A DNA stretch of 64,000 bases from Phlebotomus papatasi (Eukaryota; Arthropoda; Insecta; Diptera; Psychodidae), in assembly GCF_024763615.1 (NCBI RefSeq), contig NC_077224.1:37334712-37398711 (forward strand), read 5' to 3'. The notes under the pieces are model-generated. The model ran no database searches and was not told the origin of the DNA. It was given only the letters and a program-made list of their open reading frames with translations. Positions 25,167 through 35,856 of this stretch are shown here, one piece after another (the first letter of the stretch is position 1; each line of letters begins with the position of its first letter). The position numbers were made by a program, and so were the translations under genes.

Positions 25167-25584
25167 CCCTTGACAGACCTGAGGATTAGCCGAGAGACGG
25201 CTTAGCGTTATTGTATTAAAAACAAGCACGTGGAAAATTGACTTTTTTATATGGAGCTATTTGAAGCCATTTCCCTAAATTGATCTCGGACTCAGCTCAC
25301 AGTGCTCCGAGGAAAAAATGTATTTAAACAAAATTCAATATATTTATCTCTCGACACGGTAAGGGATCTTATAATACGAAAAAACTTCTCAATTTTTAGA
25401 TATTCAGCGTATAACAGTCGCGAGTGCAAAAAAAAATCCCATATAAATTTAAATCGAAGTATGAGAAAGTGGCTTCAAATTTCCGGCAACTTGCCAGGGG
25501 CTTGATTAGAAATAATGGTTAAACTACATTTCCATCATTTTCCATTAAGTCGTCTCTCGGCTTAAGTCGTAAGTGTGTCTAGGG
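25167..25584. mobile_element. Inverted-repeat element with AGCCGAGAGACG arms
   Basis: The left end reads CCTTGACAGACC...AGCCGAGAGACGGCTTA. The right end, inverted, reads CTAGACACACTTACGACTTA then AGCCGAGAGACGACTTA. The right end recurs at 4580-4601. Short frames inside (25302-25505) show no homology. Confidence 0.6.
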
Positions 25585-25593
25585 CGGCTTGGC

Positions 25594-25785
25594 CATCTGA
25601 TTTAACTCCTCTAATTCCTCATTAAGCATATTTTTTTTAGGAAATCGCTATTTAGGATTAAATGTTAATAATAAATAATAAATAAATAAATAATTAATTA
25701 GATTTTGAAAAATCAGTAAAATTGCTTGTTATTAAGATTTTTGATATCTTCGGGAACTGGAGTAAATCTCCAGTCCGATTCCTGC
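25594..25785 (+). repeat. Dispersed repeat, copy 1
   Basis: TTTAACTCCTCTAATTCCTC and ATCTTCGGGAACTGGAGTAA correspond in order to TTAACTTCTCTAATTCCTTA and ACTTTCGGGAGTTGGGCTAA at 62946-63115. Family unknown. Confidence 0.5.
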
Positions 25786-28700
25786 ATAACGATCACGAAT
25801 GCAGAAAAAAAAATCATAACGTGAAATTTGGCTTCAACGAAATAGGCCATATGCTAGAAGAGTGATCCTTCTCAAGTTTTAAAGTCAGGGACGGGGACAG
25901 TAAATAGCAAAAATGTAAAAAAGAAATTAAAGCTAGAAAAAGCAATCAAGATAATACGAAAGCTTTGGACTAATCTCCCTCAATTCATAATGATTCGTTT
26001 AATTTCATTTAAGGAGACTACTTTATTTGACAACGTCGGCCGTAGGGATTCTCGTAAGTCTACTCTATATCTACTCTATATCTCAAACCGTTAGGCCTTT
26101 AAATCCAGGGAGAATTTCAGCAGATTTGTGAGAATTCTCATAAGAAAACTATTATTGAGAATAAAACCGAAAGCTCCAGTAAACAAATTAACTTATTTGT
26201 CTGACTAACTGTCTAAACTGATATACCGTAAAAAATTACCGCGTAGATTACAGTTGTGTTTTCGGAAGGGAAACTCCGTCCGGATCGGATTCGGCTACAC
26301 GCTACGTGGAGTTTTCAATCCAATATCAAAAACTACTCTTCTCCAGAGCTTTCGACACGCTCCGTGTCTTCCTTACTGGTAGAGTGTTGTCAGAGATCTG
26401 TGAGTTTCATTTCAAATGTGTTTTGATCATTCTATTTTTATTTAATTCCAAAAACTTTGTTATCAAATTACGAACTGTTGGTAATCACTCTTTTCGAGGG
26501 ACAAGTCTTGTCAATTTTTTCGAGTGTAGGAAGTGTATTTCGTTCCTATTGACTCATTCATTGAAGCAAAATTTAATTTTATGTAGAAGTCAATCAGCAC
26601 TCATTCTCACACCCAACGTCCACATTTCTCTTGTATCACTGAGTTATATCTCTCCGTATCTTTAGCATTCGCAAATCACGGTTTCGCATTTTTTTCCTCT
26701 GAAAAAATATACCACACACAGACGCTTATCAATTATGCTGTATCTTCTCCTTCAGAAAATGTATATACATACTATCAGAGCTAAAAGTATGGTTGTAGGT
26801 GTCATATAGAATGTTTTCGATATGTGTATTGCGCAGCTTGAGAAAACCTGGTGACTTATTTTCTTATCACGTATATGTATGATAAAGTAATTATCATTTC
26901 GCGTGATCCAGGTACTTAAAAAAAAACAGAACGATAAAACCACGACGTCATGTAAACTTCTGAAGGTAATAAGACTTTTTTTAACATATTCCTCTCAAAG
27001 TTAAATGGCTAAAAGGAGACCTCCATTGTAAGATTTTTTAAGGATATTTTCATATTTTCTCAGTTATTTTTGTTTATCTAAAATTCTCCATCGTTATTGT
27101 GGTTTATAATTGAATTTGGTCGTAAGTGGTGAGGGATAGTGTATTAAAAGACCATCATCCAGGTGAATCGAATTAGACTTTGATGTGTCGAAAATTATGA
27201 ACACAATTGATCGATATTGGTTGAATATCAACAACTATTTGAGCCATTTCATGCCAAAGTGGACTATTAGCGAGGAGCTATTTTCAGATTGTGCTAATCT
27301 AAAAATAATTTATGAAACACTTTCAGAGATTGAGACTTCTCTCTCAAATTGTAAAATATTTGGCAGTGATTGCTGCAAATTAATTTTGGTGTGTGAAGAC
27401 TTTTTTTCCTTGTTTTCCATTTCAAATTTTCCTCAAGACTTTGATCCCTAGCTGAAGATACAAAAAAGTGACCTTTCTGTCCATTTTGACTTGGGTGCGA
27501 ATCAAAAGAGAAGAATGTCTCAAAAAACTGGGAATTTTACAAAAGAAAATATCACCTTCTTATCTTTAACAACTCAGTCTTTATTGGCTCAAGCACTTTC
27601 CCGTGGTATTTCACTGGGGAAATACCTGCATCAATATATAAATCCCATTTTCGTAGAATAATACTTGAAATATAAATATCCCTTTAGAAGGAAGTAAATT
27701 CAATAAACCCCTATTTTACGAATCAAAGACAAAAATATTTAAAAGAATAAAAAAAAAACGTAATTTTCTGCTTCAGTTTCACTTTCATCACCTCACATGA
27801 CTTAAGAAGTTTCCTATTGAATTTTTTTTTCGGCGGAGAGATAAAAAAAAAAGAATTGAATGAAACAACAAAAATAAATGGTAAATCTATAAGGTGTTTC
27901 TATGTAATTTCCTTAACTTGAACGATAGTTTTTCCGCATTACAACTGCAATGCTTAAAAATTTATTATCCAAATGGAAAATTTTCCCAAAGAATCCATTA
28001 AGAAAAACAAAATAAAATAAAATAAATGAGGCAATATGACAAAGTGTATTCTCCAGCAAAAGCTCATGCTGAAAATGGTGTTAAAACGAGATATGGTAGA
28101 GGTTATAAATGGAAATCACCGCTTAATTATACAATTGGTGGCACATTATACAATATAGCATTTCGAGCTAAGATAAAAATTAAATTTATACTGTAAATAG
28201 TACGATACTCTTCAATTATCACTTTTGGCCTCAATGTGATAATAAAAAAAAAACTTGTAGGAGGTGCAAATTCACTTAATGACACACTTTAAATTCATGA
28301 ATATTGATTTACATAGAATGTTATATTCCTATCCATATCATAACACAGTCGCAAAACAATGGGTCGATAATATGATGTAATAAGTATCGTCTCCATGGGC
28401 TCTTATTGAAGTGTCTCACTGGAGTGAGATTTATTCATTGAAAATCTCCAACAAACATCGGCAAGAAATTATTGTGAGAAATTGCAATATGCTGTCTTTA
28501 TTGTTATCACGCGATTTCCTTTTCTCAAAATGCCACTTTCTGGCTAGTTTATGTTCTGCATTTCCTAATCTCATTTCCTATCGCAGGAAATCTGATTGAA
28601 ATTGGGTACAACACGACATTTGCACTTAACCTTTAACTTGTCAATTCAGATTAACATAGCGATTGAGAGAAAGATTTACTCTGAGAAACTTGAAAAATTG

Positions 28701-28790
28701 TCTATAACACCTCCTATTCCATGTGATACCAGGCAATTGTATAATAAATGACATAGTTTACCCTAAAATGGGCAGATAAGGGATAAATAA
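25786..28790. other. Tob intron 1 interior, no gene supported
   Basis: A GC-richer patch at about 26230-26420 (GTCCGGATCGGATTCGGCTA) begins a 119-residue + frame (26306-26665) that is Leu/Phe/Ser-rich with no recognised motif. The 88-residue + frame at 27185-27451 is likewise unrecognised. An alternative promoter or enhancer is possible but not shown. Confidence 0.3.
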
Positions 28791-28848
28791 GGTTGACAAA
28801 GAATATCAGCTTTGCGCCGAAATGCTCGAATTCATGATGTGGATGCTA
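28791..28848 (+). mobile_element. Truncated 5' end of the GGGTGGCAAAG element
   Basis: GGTTGACAAAG...GCTTTGCG...GAAATGCTCGAATTCATGAT matches the start of the copies at 41000 and 53872 and stops where the next element begins. Confidence 0.5.
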
Positions 28849-28892
28849 TAGGAAAATATGGGACACTACCAAATATAGGACAGCACCGAATA

Positions 28893-29162
28893 ATAATAAT
28901 AATAATAATTCTGGCACAATATTCCATTAAGGAACAAGGCCTTCCATCAAGGGCATTTCTAGACATGCATTATTAAGTTTTTTCTTGTACGGGATGAGAT
29001 TGTCAGTCCCATGCCCGTGGAATCAAGTGTAGTGAAGCTCACTGGATGCAATCCGAACACCTTTAACGCCAGAAAAATTCCTGGTGAGCTAAAGGGGATT
29101 CGAACCCGGGACACTTGCATCATAGAGCGAGTGTTCTACCACTTGACCCATTGAGTGCCCTA
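28893..29162 (-). mobile_element. tRNA-derived SINE with (ATT)n tail
   Basis: Read on the minus strand, it begins GGGCACTCAATGGGTCAAGT, with a tRNA-like A-box region. A perfect Pol III B box GGTTCGAATCC (29106-29096) follows, then a unique body and GGCCTTGTTCCTTAATGGAA. It finishes in a run of ATT triplets (28893-28912). Length is about 270 bp. It is not a functional tRNA: the cloverleaf is not complete. GAATA flanks both sides and may be the target duplication. Confidence 0.75.
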
Positions 29163-29234
29163 AGAATAGTGATCTTTTATTTCTAAACTACTTGGACTAT
29201 GACGAACACTTCTTCAGTGAACAAGTATTCCTAT

Positions 29235-29511
29235 CAGGGGCCCATCAAGCCTAATAAAAAATGAAGATATTTTTCACTTCTCCTTGTAAAAATTCTACAG
29301 CTATTGCACCGCGTCTTAAACAAATTTGCTCGTAGTTCTTGTATTATTTCGGCGAGCATTACGAAATATGTATTTTTAGATAGCTTTTAGTGCACGATTT
29401 GGAAATATATCAGACTTATAAGTCAATTCTCTTTAGGAAAAAACTTGCCAATAGTCTTCAGTGCCTCTATGCAAAAAACGTATGGAAAAATGAAATGTTG
29501 AGAGGCCCCTG
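29235..29511. mobile_element. hAT-type MITE with perfect 8-bp target duplication
   Basis: The ends CAGGGGCC...GGCCCCTG are inverted. The flanks are ATTCCTAT at 29227-29234 and again at 29512-29519. An 8-bp duplication with CAGGG termini defines hAT elements. The 277-bp length shows it is non-autonomous. Confidence 0.88.
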
Positions 29512-29616
29512 ATTCCTATAGTATGTATAAATTTATACAGGTCTCGCCTAATATCTAATTAAAAATTCGCAGTGTTCGGTTCTACCCCATATTTGGTGGT
29601 TCCCCAGTTTCCCCTA

Positions 29617-30172
29617 GTTAAAAAGTGATTGCGCATTATGAATTAAAAAATTATTCATTGCTCTAATTCTAGGATTTTGCAAAATCTTATTTCGTGTAAT
29701 TTTTTTTAATGTTTCCTGGCTTACAACCTATTTAAATCGATTAAGAAACACATAGAGGATTGTGTGAGTTTCCACAATTAGAGATGCACTGTTTATAAAT
29801 CTATGAAGAATGTTCCAATAAAAAACGGTTAATTTAGTGATAAAGCAAGCGGTATTCTTAATATTTGCCTCAGAAAAGCTAACCGATTTTAATTATTACG
29901 CCCGATAACCTCATTCAGAGCGACTACAAATTGTATAATAGAATTCAACGAATTCCAATTAAACTATCAGAGTCTGAAGAGAATTAAAAATCCATTATGA
30001 AAGTACTATTTTCCTATATAAGAAATCTCGTGTTTTATATTAAAGTATTATAGGATAAACCAAAATGAACTTAATTCGACTTTTGGTTAGTTTATTAAAA
30101 TTCAATTTGAATTAAAAAGATCCAGTAATATAAATAACAATAGTTTTTCATATTGGAGTATTTCCACTACTA
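29617..30172. other. Tob intron 1 interior, nothing seen
   Basis: AT-rich sequence with no open frame or repeat that I can identify. Confidence 0.4.
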
Positions 30173-30398
30173 CACTGAGAAAAAAAGAGGGTGCGATTAA
30201 CTTTTTTTCTTCGTAACTTTAACACTTTTTATGTGTAAAAATATATCAACATTTTTTAATGTTAATTTTACACCTTTTTAAGGGTAAAATTAACATGAAA
30301 AAGAGTTAATTTAACCCCTAATACACCTAAAGAGGGTAATATTTACACCGATTTCGGATCAATAATGCAGGGTAAAATTAACATTTCCGGAATGTTAT

Positions 30399-32223
30399 TA
30401 GGTGAGATTCTTAACAATCTCACCTACTATAATCCTAACAAAATTTCATGTCGTCCGATCGACCTCAAACTTGGCCAAAATGTGTTTCAGCACTTCCTGA
30501 TCACGAATATATATGTGGCTATTTTACGTTCCCGGCCGGCCGGCCGGCCGGCCGGCCGCTCTTTGGAGCTTAATAGCTCCTAAACTAAAAAAGATATTGA
30601 CTTGCGGTTTTCGGCAAAGGTTATATATCGGGTGAAAATTGCAACTTGGTGTATTGACCCCCCACCCCCCACCCCTCCTTCCGCCATTTTGAAGACCCCC
30701 CTTTTTTTGTTTTCTCAATAGCTCCGCCCCTGTGGCATCGAGCGGGTTCAAATTTTAGTATGTTATAGCTGGGCCTTAGAGCTTTCCATCAATACCAAAC
30801 TTAAGGTCCCCCGACCCCCCTGACCCGAGCTATAAGGGTCCAAAAAAAATTTCTTAAAATGGCCATAACTCCGGTTCTAATTGTCAGAATTTAAAAAGTG
30901 AGGGCTTTTTGGAAAGCTCTCGTGAAATGCCACTTCCTCTTCTAACATCGCAAGTTCATAAAACCACCGCTAGGGGCGCTATTATTAAAAAGAAAATTTT
31001 TAAATCTTATAAGTTAAATAACTCAAAAATTCCATTGTGCATCGGGCTGAAATTTTAGTATGTTGTAGCCGTTGATTATACCTATCAAACAAAAAAAACC
31101 TTAAGTCGATCCATAACCCCTGACCCGAGCTATAAGGGGTCAAAGTTCGAACATTGACCGGCCTCTATCTCCGGTTCTAACTAACATAGCGGCCTAAATT
31201 TTACCTTTTTGGTTTCGTCTCGATGAGCACTTTCAGATGGAAATTCAAAAAGTCACCACAGGTGGCGCTGTGATAGCGTCAAAATTCATCGAAATTCAAA
31301 GTCACTTTTCTCAAAAACGGCATTGTGCAAGTTAATGAAATTTTAGTATGTTGTAGTCCAGTCTAGGACGTTTCCAAAATGGTGCGTATGTGCGCTGTGG
31401 TTTCAATAGAACCGGAGATATGAGGGGTCAAAGTTCACGAAATTCAAAAAATCATATCTCCGGTTCTATGTGACCGATTTTGATGAATGAGGGCTTAAAC
31501 GAAAGATCTCACCAAATACTACAACTTTCTAGAATATTTGAACTTCGTGGGACCAACACCAGGGGCGCTACATTCGAAAAACCAATTTCAATATCACATA
31601 ACCTCAATTATCTCGACTGTCGCTGAACCGATTTTGATGATTACTTCGACATAATTGTAGAGCACATTTGTCTATACATTTCGTCCATACATCATTTTCC
31701 GCTCAGACTACGCTATCACTCCGATTTTGCCGTTTAAGTGTGAAAAAATTGATTTTTCCCATAATAACGCTTTGAAATCACTCAGATGCCAATTTGATTG
31801 CCTCTACTCCACCAAGACACTTAAAATAGGGTTTTAAATGGAAAGTCCCACAAAATACAACAATTCTTTGATATAGTTGAAGTTCAACAAATGAACACTT
31901 GGGGCACTCTGGATGAAAAAACAAGTTAAGAAACAAAAAACCTCGCTTATCTTGGCTTCTGAGTAATCGATGAGATCATGTTCTATGGGAAAATTATAGA
32001 GTACATTCTGGTCTACATTTCACCCATATATTACTTTTGTGCCAGTTCATCCAAATCCTTGATATTTTGGTTTAAATACAAAATTTGTATAATTTCACGA
32101 ATTTGATTCAAGATAACTGAATGGCGACTCACAATTTCGGCTCTAAATCGAATTTGCATGCACTCCGAGTTAGCTCACGTTAAGAATCTCACCTACATAA
32201 GCCGGTTAGGATTTTCTGTCCCT
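30399..32223. mobile_element. Non-autonomous element with TAGGTGAGATTCTTAAC ends
   Basis: TAGGTGAGATTCTTAAC at 30399-30415 is inverted at 32179-32195. The left end is itself palindromic (AGGTGAGATT...AATCTCACCT). Comparison with the uninterrupted copy (GGAATGTTATTTTAACTTTT at about 3820) puts the junctions after GTTATT and before TTTTAAC. The interior has repeats about 290-300 bp apart, each carrying AAATTTTAGTATGTTGTAG or a near copy, and phrases such as CCGGTTCTA. No transposase is seen. Confidence 0.65.
30532..30558. repeat. (CCGG)n microsatellite
   Basis: More than six uninterrupted CCGG units, all G+C, in DNA that is otherwise AT-rich. Confidence 0.9.
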
Positions 32224-32248
32224 TTTAACTTTTTGGGATTTCTCTGTG

Positions 32249-34170
32249 TAAAGACATACTGTATTTTTACAATATCTAATGTTTTCATTTGAAAATAAAT
32301 GTTAATTATAAAATGGAAGGTTATGTTGAGCATAACCTAGAAAAAAAATGTCTGAGGGATAGCAACACCTTTAGTTGTAAATTGAATTGCTGTTTTATAA
32401 GTTATTTATTTACTATAACTTATTCAAATAATCCATTTCATTATGTTTTTTCTAGCAATTCCAAGCTCTGATATTTTAGATCCATCCAAAAGAAGCCTTT
32501 CCAATTCTAACCTAAAAACAAAATTTTCTGAGGTTATGCAAGCACTTAATATGCAAAGAGATTCATATCCTCAATTCTATTAAATTTAATTTATTGTGAC
32601 GAAGTTAAACAAAGTTAATGTACTAGTTATTGAATTTCTGTGATTAAAATTTAAATAATTTTACGTGAAAATACAAGAGTTTATAAGAAATTGTAGCTCA
32701 CATCATCGATTTAATCAAATTAGGTCACTTTAAATCTAAAGTCCTGAAACATTTTGTAAGATTAGAACTTGTCAAGTTTGCGAGATTTATATATTATTTC
32801 TTTGCAAACATAATATTTGGTATGAATACCAGAATTGCATTTTAAACTAATTAAATAACTATCTCAAATTCAATCCTAAAAGGAAGTTTCAGAATTAAAT
32901 TTATAAAATACATGAAAACAAATATTAATAATCCTAAGCCAAAACATACCATGCAAAAACATGATATTGCACTTAATTAAGAGTTATCTAATTTCAGCAA
33001 TCTTGGTTAGGTTTACCATAACCTTATATCCAACAATATCCTCTCACAGAGAAATTCGAGAATGTTCTAGAGAAAATCATAAAATGATCTCAATCTATTG
33101 TAGTGTGATTCATTGTAGTATTTCTCAATTTTCTTATCTCTTGCACAGATTACACAAAGTATTATTTCATACAATGTGAAAATATTGTGAAATTGCCTAA
33201 TAAAAGCTAAATCTAAGATTTTGCAAATGGGCTTACTCAATAATATTTATCACCGTCGCAGATTATCAGACGATATATTACTAAAATTCTCTCCACGTTT
33301 TTACCAAAAGTCTGCAGACGCAAAATATTTCCACGCAAATTTTCGCAAGTATCCATGCGAAAAATTCACCAAAAAAAAAACTTCCAAGTCAAATAAATCT
33401 CGACGCGAAATCCTCGCATACGCGAAGTATATTTTCATTTAAAAGATGGAGAATAAAAAGTGTTTGTATAGACTGAGGGATTTTATCCCTTGGTGTATTA
33501 GAAAATATTGTAACAAAGGGAAATTAATCAGAAAATAGGGCGGAAAATTTTAAAGAGGCACCACAATCCATGATGGATGGTGGATAAAGTTTTTCCTACA
33601 GCAAACTGGTTCACAATAGCAAATGGGTGAAAAATCAATAAAATCTGGGGCAGTGCTCTAGAAATGATACAACATCGCTGCAGTTCTGTATATGTGCTTG
33701 CTGGGTGGTAAAGTTCTTCAACATAGTACATGGAAAATACACGGAAAGCGCATCGGGTTTTTGGGCCAAGTCGGAAAACTCAGCTGACTGCAGCTATTTT
33801 CACCCAGAATTGTTCATTTGAAAAAGAAAAAAAAAAAGAAAGAAAAGACTAATCAAAAGCATTTTCTTCCATTTCTCATTCTATCCATCTATTCCCTTTT
33901 CAACATCAAATACTCTCAAGAAAAGTCCTGAGAAAGTATATTTGTTCTATTCATCACAAAAAAAATTATGGGTAAATTTTCAGCCAATTCAATTCATTTA
34001 AGTGTTTTCCATTCAAACAGTCCATAAAAGTTGTTCTTGACGTCAGTATTGGATCCCAAGCAAAATATGTAGGAATGGAAACAATATTCATCTATTTGAA
34101 GAAGTTTTCGAAACCTCAAGCTATTAAATTCAATTCTTTAAAGTTTCATACATTTAATAAAACATTGCAG
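32249..34170. other. Tob intron 1 interior, no gene seen
   Basis: Short frames only (for example 33221-33442, lysine/arginine-rich and without known motif). No clear repeats. Confidence 0.35.
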
Positions 34171-34554
34171 AGCATTTAACGAAACCCAATAATAAATCAT
34201 TTAAAATACCTCTGTTTTTATTATTCGAACGTTATTTAACGTTAGTACACGAATAAGATACAAAATTGATGAAAGCCTAACGAAAAATACTGACAATAAA
34301 CTTAACGAAACATTTAAAAAAATCAAATTTTGGAGCATCTGAGAAAACGAGAGAGAATAATATATAGAGAAGAATTAAACATATAAATTATAGCTATATA
34401 TAAACGAAAAATTATGGGAAATCGAATAAGAACCTGCATCTAAAACTGTCAACGTAAAAATATATAATAAAAAAATGTATAATTTTACAGTATATTACTT
34501 TAACTAGACAGAGAGTTAGTAAAAACTTATAAAAAGAGAAGAAAAGAAACTAAA

Positions 34555-34796
34555 TAAGGTCAAGTATCCTTACACGACCGAGTTCCTTGACTCGACCGGT
34601 GGGTCATTTTTTGAATATTTGATAGCCAATTTCGTTAAATTCTATGAATTTTTCACTGGTTCGTATTATCCATGGAGCAATTAAATTATTAATGTAATAA
34701 ATCATACGCAAAATATTATAGCAAATATAAATAAATTGAATAAATAAATCTAAGGGTCGAGACGAGGAACTGGTCGAGCGAGGGCATTTTACCTTA
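34555..34796. mobile_element. 242-bp MITE, TAAGGT ends
   Basis: TAAGGTCAAGTATCCTTACA and the inverted right end TAAGGTAAAATGCCCTCGCT correspond and continue into CGACC.AGTTCCT and CTCGACC. Confidence 0.7.
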
Positions 34797-35759
34797 TACA
34801 GTTAAAAATTTTTCGGCGGTACTATTGAAAATATCTTTCACGATTGAAAGAAAACTATAATACAAACAATACTAGATTTAAAACTAACAGATTTTACAGT
34901 CAGTGGTAAAATGTTACTCGACTAAAGGCCTCTAACCACTTTGGGAGCGATTTTTGTAAAAAATGCTTTTTTAAAGAAATTTTGCTCTATCATTAGAGAA
35001 GAACGTACATTTTTGTTCAATAAAATTTTTGACGAAATGTGCTTGGAATGTATAGGGGCCATAAGGAACATCTGTTTCACGTAAAATAATCAGAACTTAA
35101 CGAAACATAACAAAGGACTAAAAAAACTATGAACATTGATTTTTTAGACGTTAATCTGTCAATGTGTCAAAAACGAAACATAAAACTATACTTAACGAAA
35201 CATTAAAAAATAAGAAACTCTGGAAATATGAATATTAAAACAGAACTTGATTTTCTTATTAGGTCAATAGGTTAAAGTGAAAAGTTTTAGCTCGTTAAGT
35301 TTAACCTCTATTGTTTGGTACATACTTATGTACTAGATCCCAGGTCTTATAAATAAATCTTAGCTTTAAGAAAATTTATTTTTAAATTTTCATACGCCCT
35401 AGGTGTTTAATATAAATCCTTGTAATTTCTTTGCTATAGAATTCAACGGGAGTATCTCTTTAATTTTAGTAAGGTCAATAGAAAAACAAAGAGGGTGGCC
35501 GATCTAGAAGTTCAATCTCAATTTTTTACTTCGAAAACATAACAGTTTAGCCATCTTCATAAATTTTTAATGATTAATAATTAAATTAAACACAATCATT
35601 ATAGATTTTTCAATTAAATACTTATGAGAAAATTTATTGTTACATAAAGCTAGCAAATTACTTGCCATTAGCTCATATTTTTTAGGTTAGATTGTTCATA
35701 ACCTTAAATTACTCTTTATCTTTAAAAAGTTACTTAACAAAATATAAAACGAAAAAATA

Positions 35760-35838
35760 ATAATGGATGTTCCGAACTCCCCTTGCGGGAAGGCCTAAGT
35801 TCTTTTATGGAACGTTGTACCACCATTATTATTATTGT
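35760..35838 (+). mobile_element. SINE 3' fragment
   Basis: AATGGATGTTCC...GGAAGGCCTAAGTTCTTTTATGGAACGT followed by ATTATTATTATT matches the 3' end and tail of the SINE at 28893-29162. Confidence 0.6.
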
Positions 35839-35856
35839 TATAACTTAACGAAAAAT

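Larger units (their letters stand above)
28849..29616. mobile_element. TAGGGGAAACTG-type MITE, interrupted twice
   Basis: The left end TAGGAAAATATGGGACACTA and the inverted right end TAGGGGAAACTGGGGAACCA align and continue through CCAAATAT and AGCACCGAA / AGAACCGAA. Between the ends lie the SINE (28893-29162) and the hAT MITE (29235-29511). A relative of the right end is at 56102-56146. Confidence 0.65.
30173..32248. mobile_element. CACTGAG MITE split by a 1.8-kb insertion
   Basis: CACTGAGAAAAAAAGAG at the left and TTTCTCTGTG at the right, with TA outside each end. The left 226 bp match the inverted copy at 54090-54344. After the insertion the remaining TTTTAACTTTTTGGGATTTC completes the same family. 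Confidence 0.75.
34176..35856 (+). repeat. Cluster of CTTAACGAAA words
   Basis: TTAACGAAAC at 34176 and CTTAACGAAACAT or near copies at 34301, 35096, 35191 and 35844, all on the + strand, with related AAACGAAACATAAAA near 35170. This suggests a decayed, internally repetitive element of unknown type. Confidence 0.4.

Noticed and set aside
26306..26665. 119-residue open frame as a gene
   Set aside because: No known domain or convincing splice partners, and composition is typical of chance Leu/Phe/Ser frames.
29096..29162. tRNA gene on the minus strand
   Set aside because: The B box is perfect, but the A box and acceptor pairing are poor and the sequence continues into a SINE body with an ATT tail; a related 5' fragment lies at 45829-45905.
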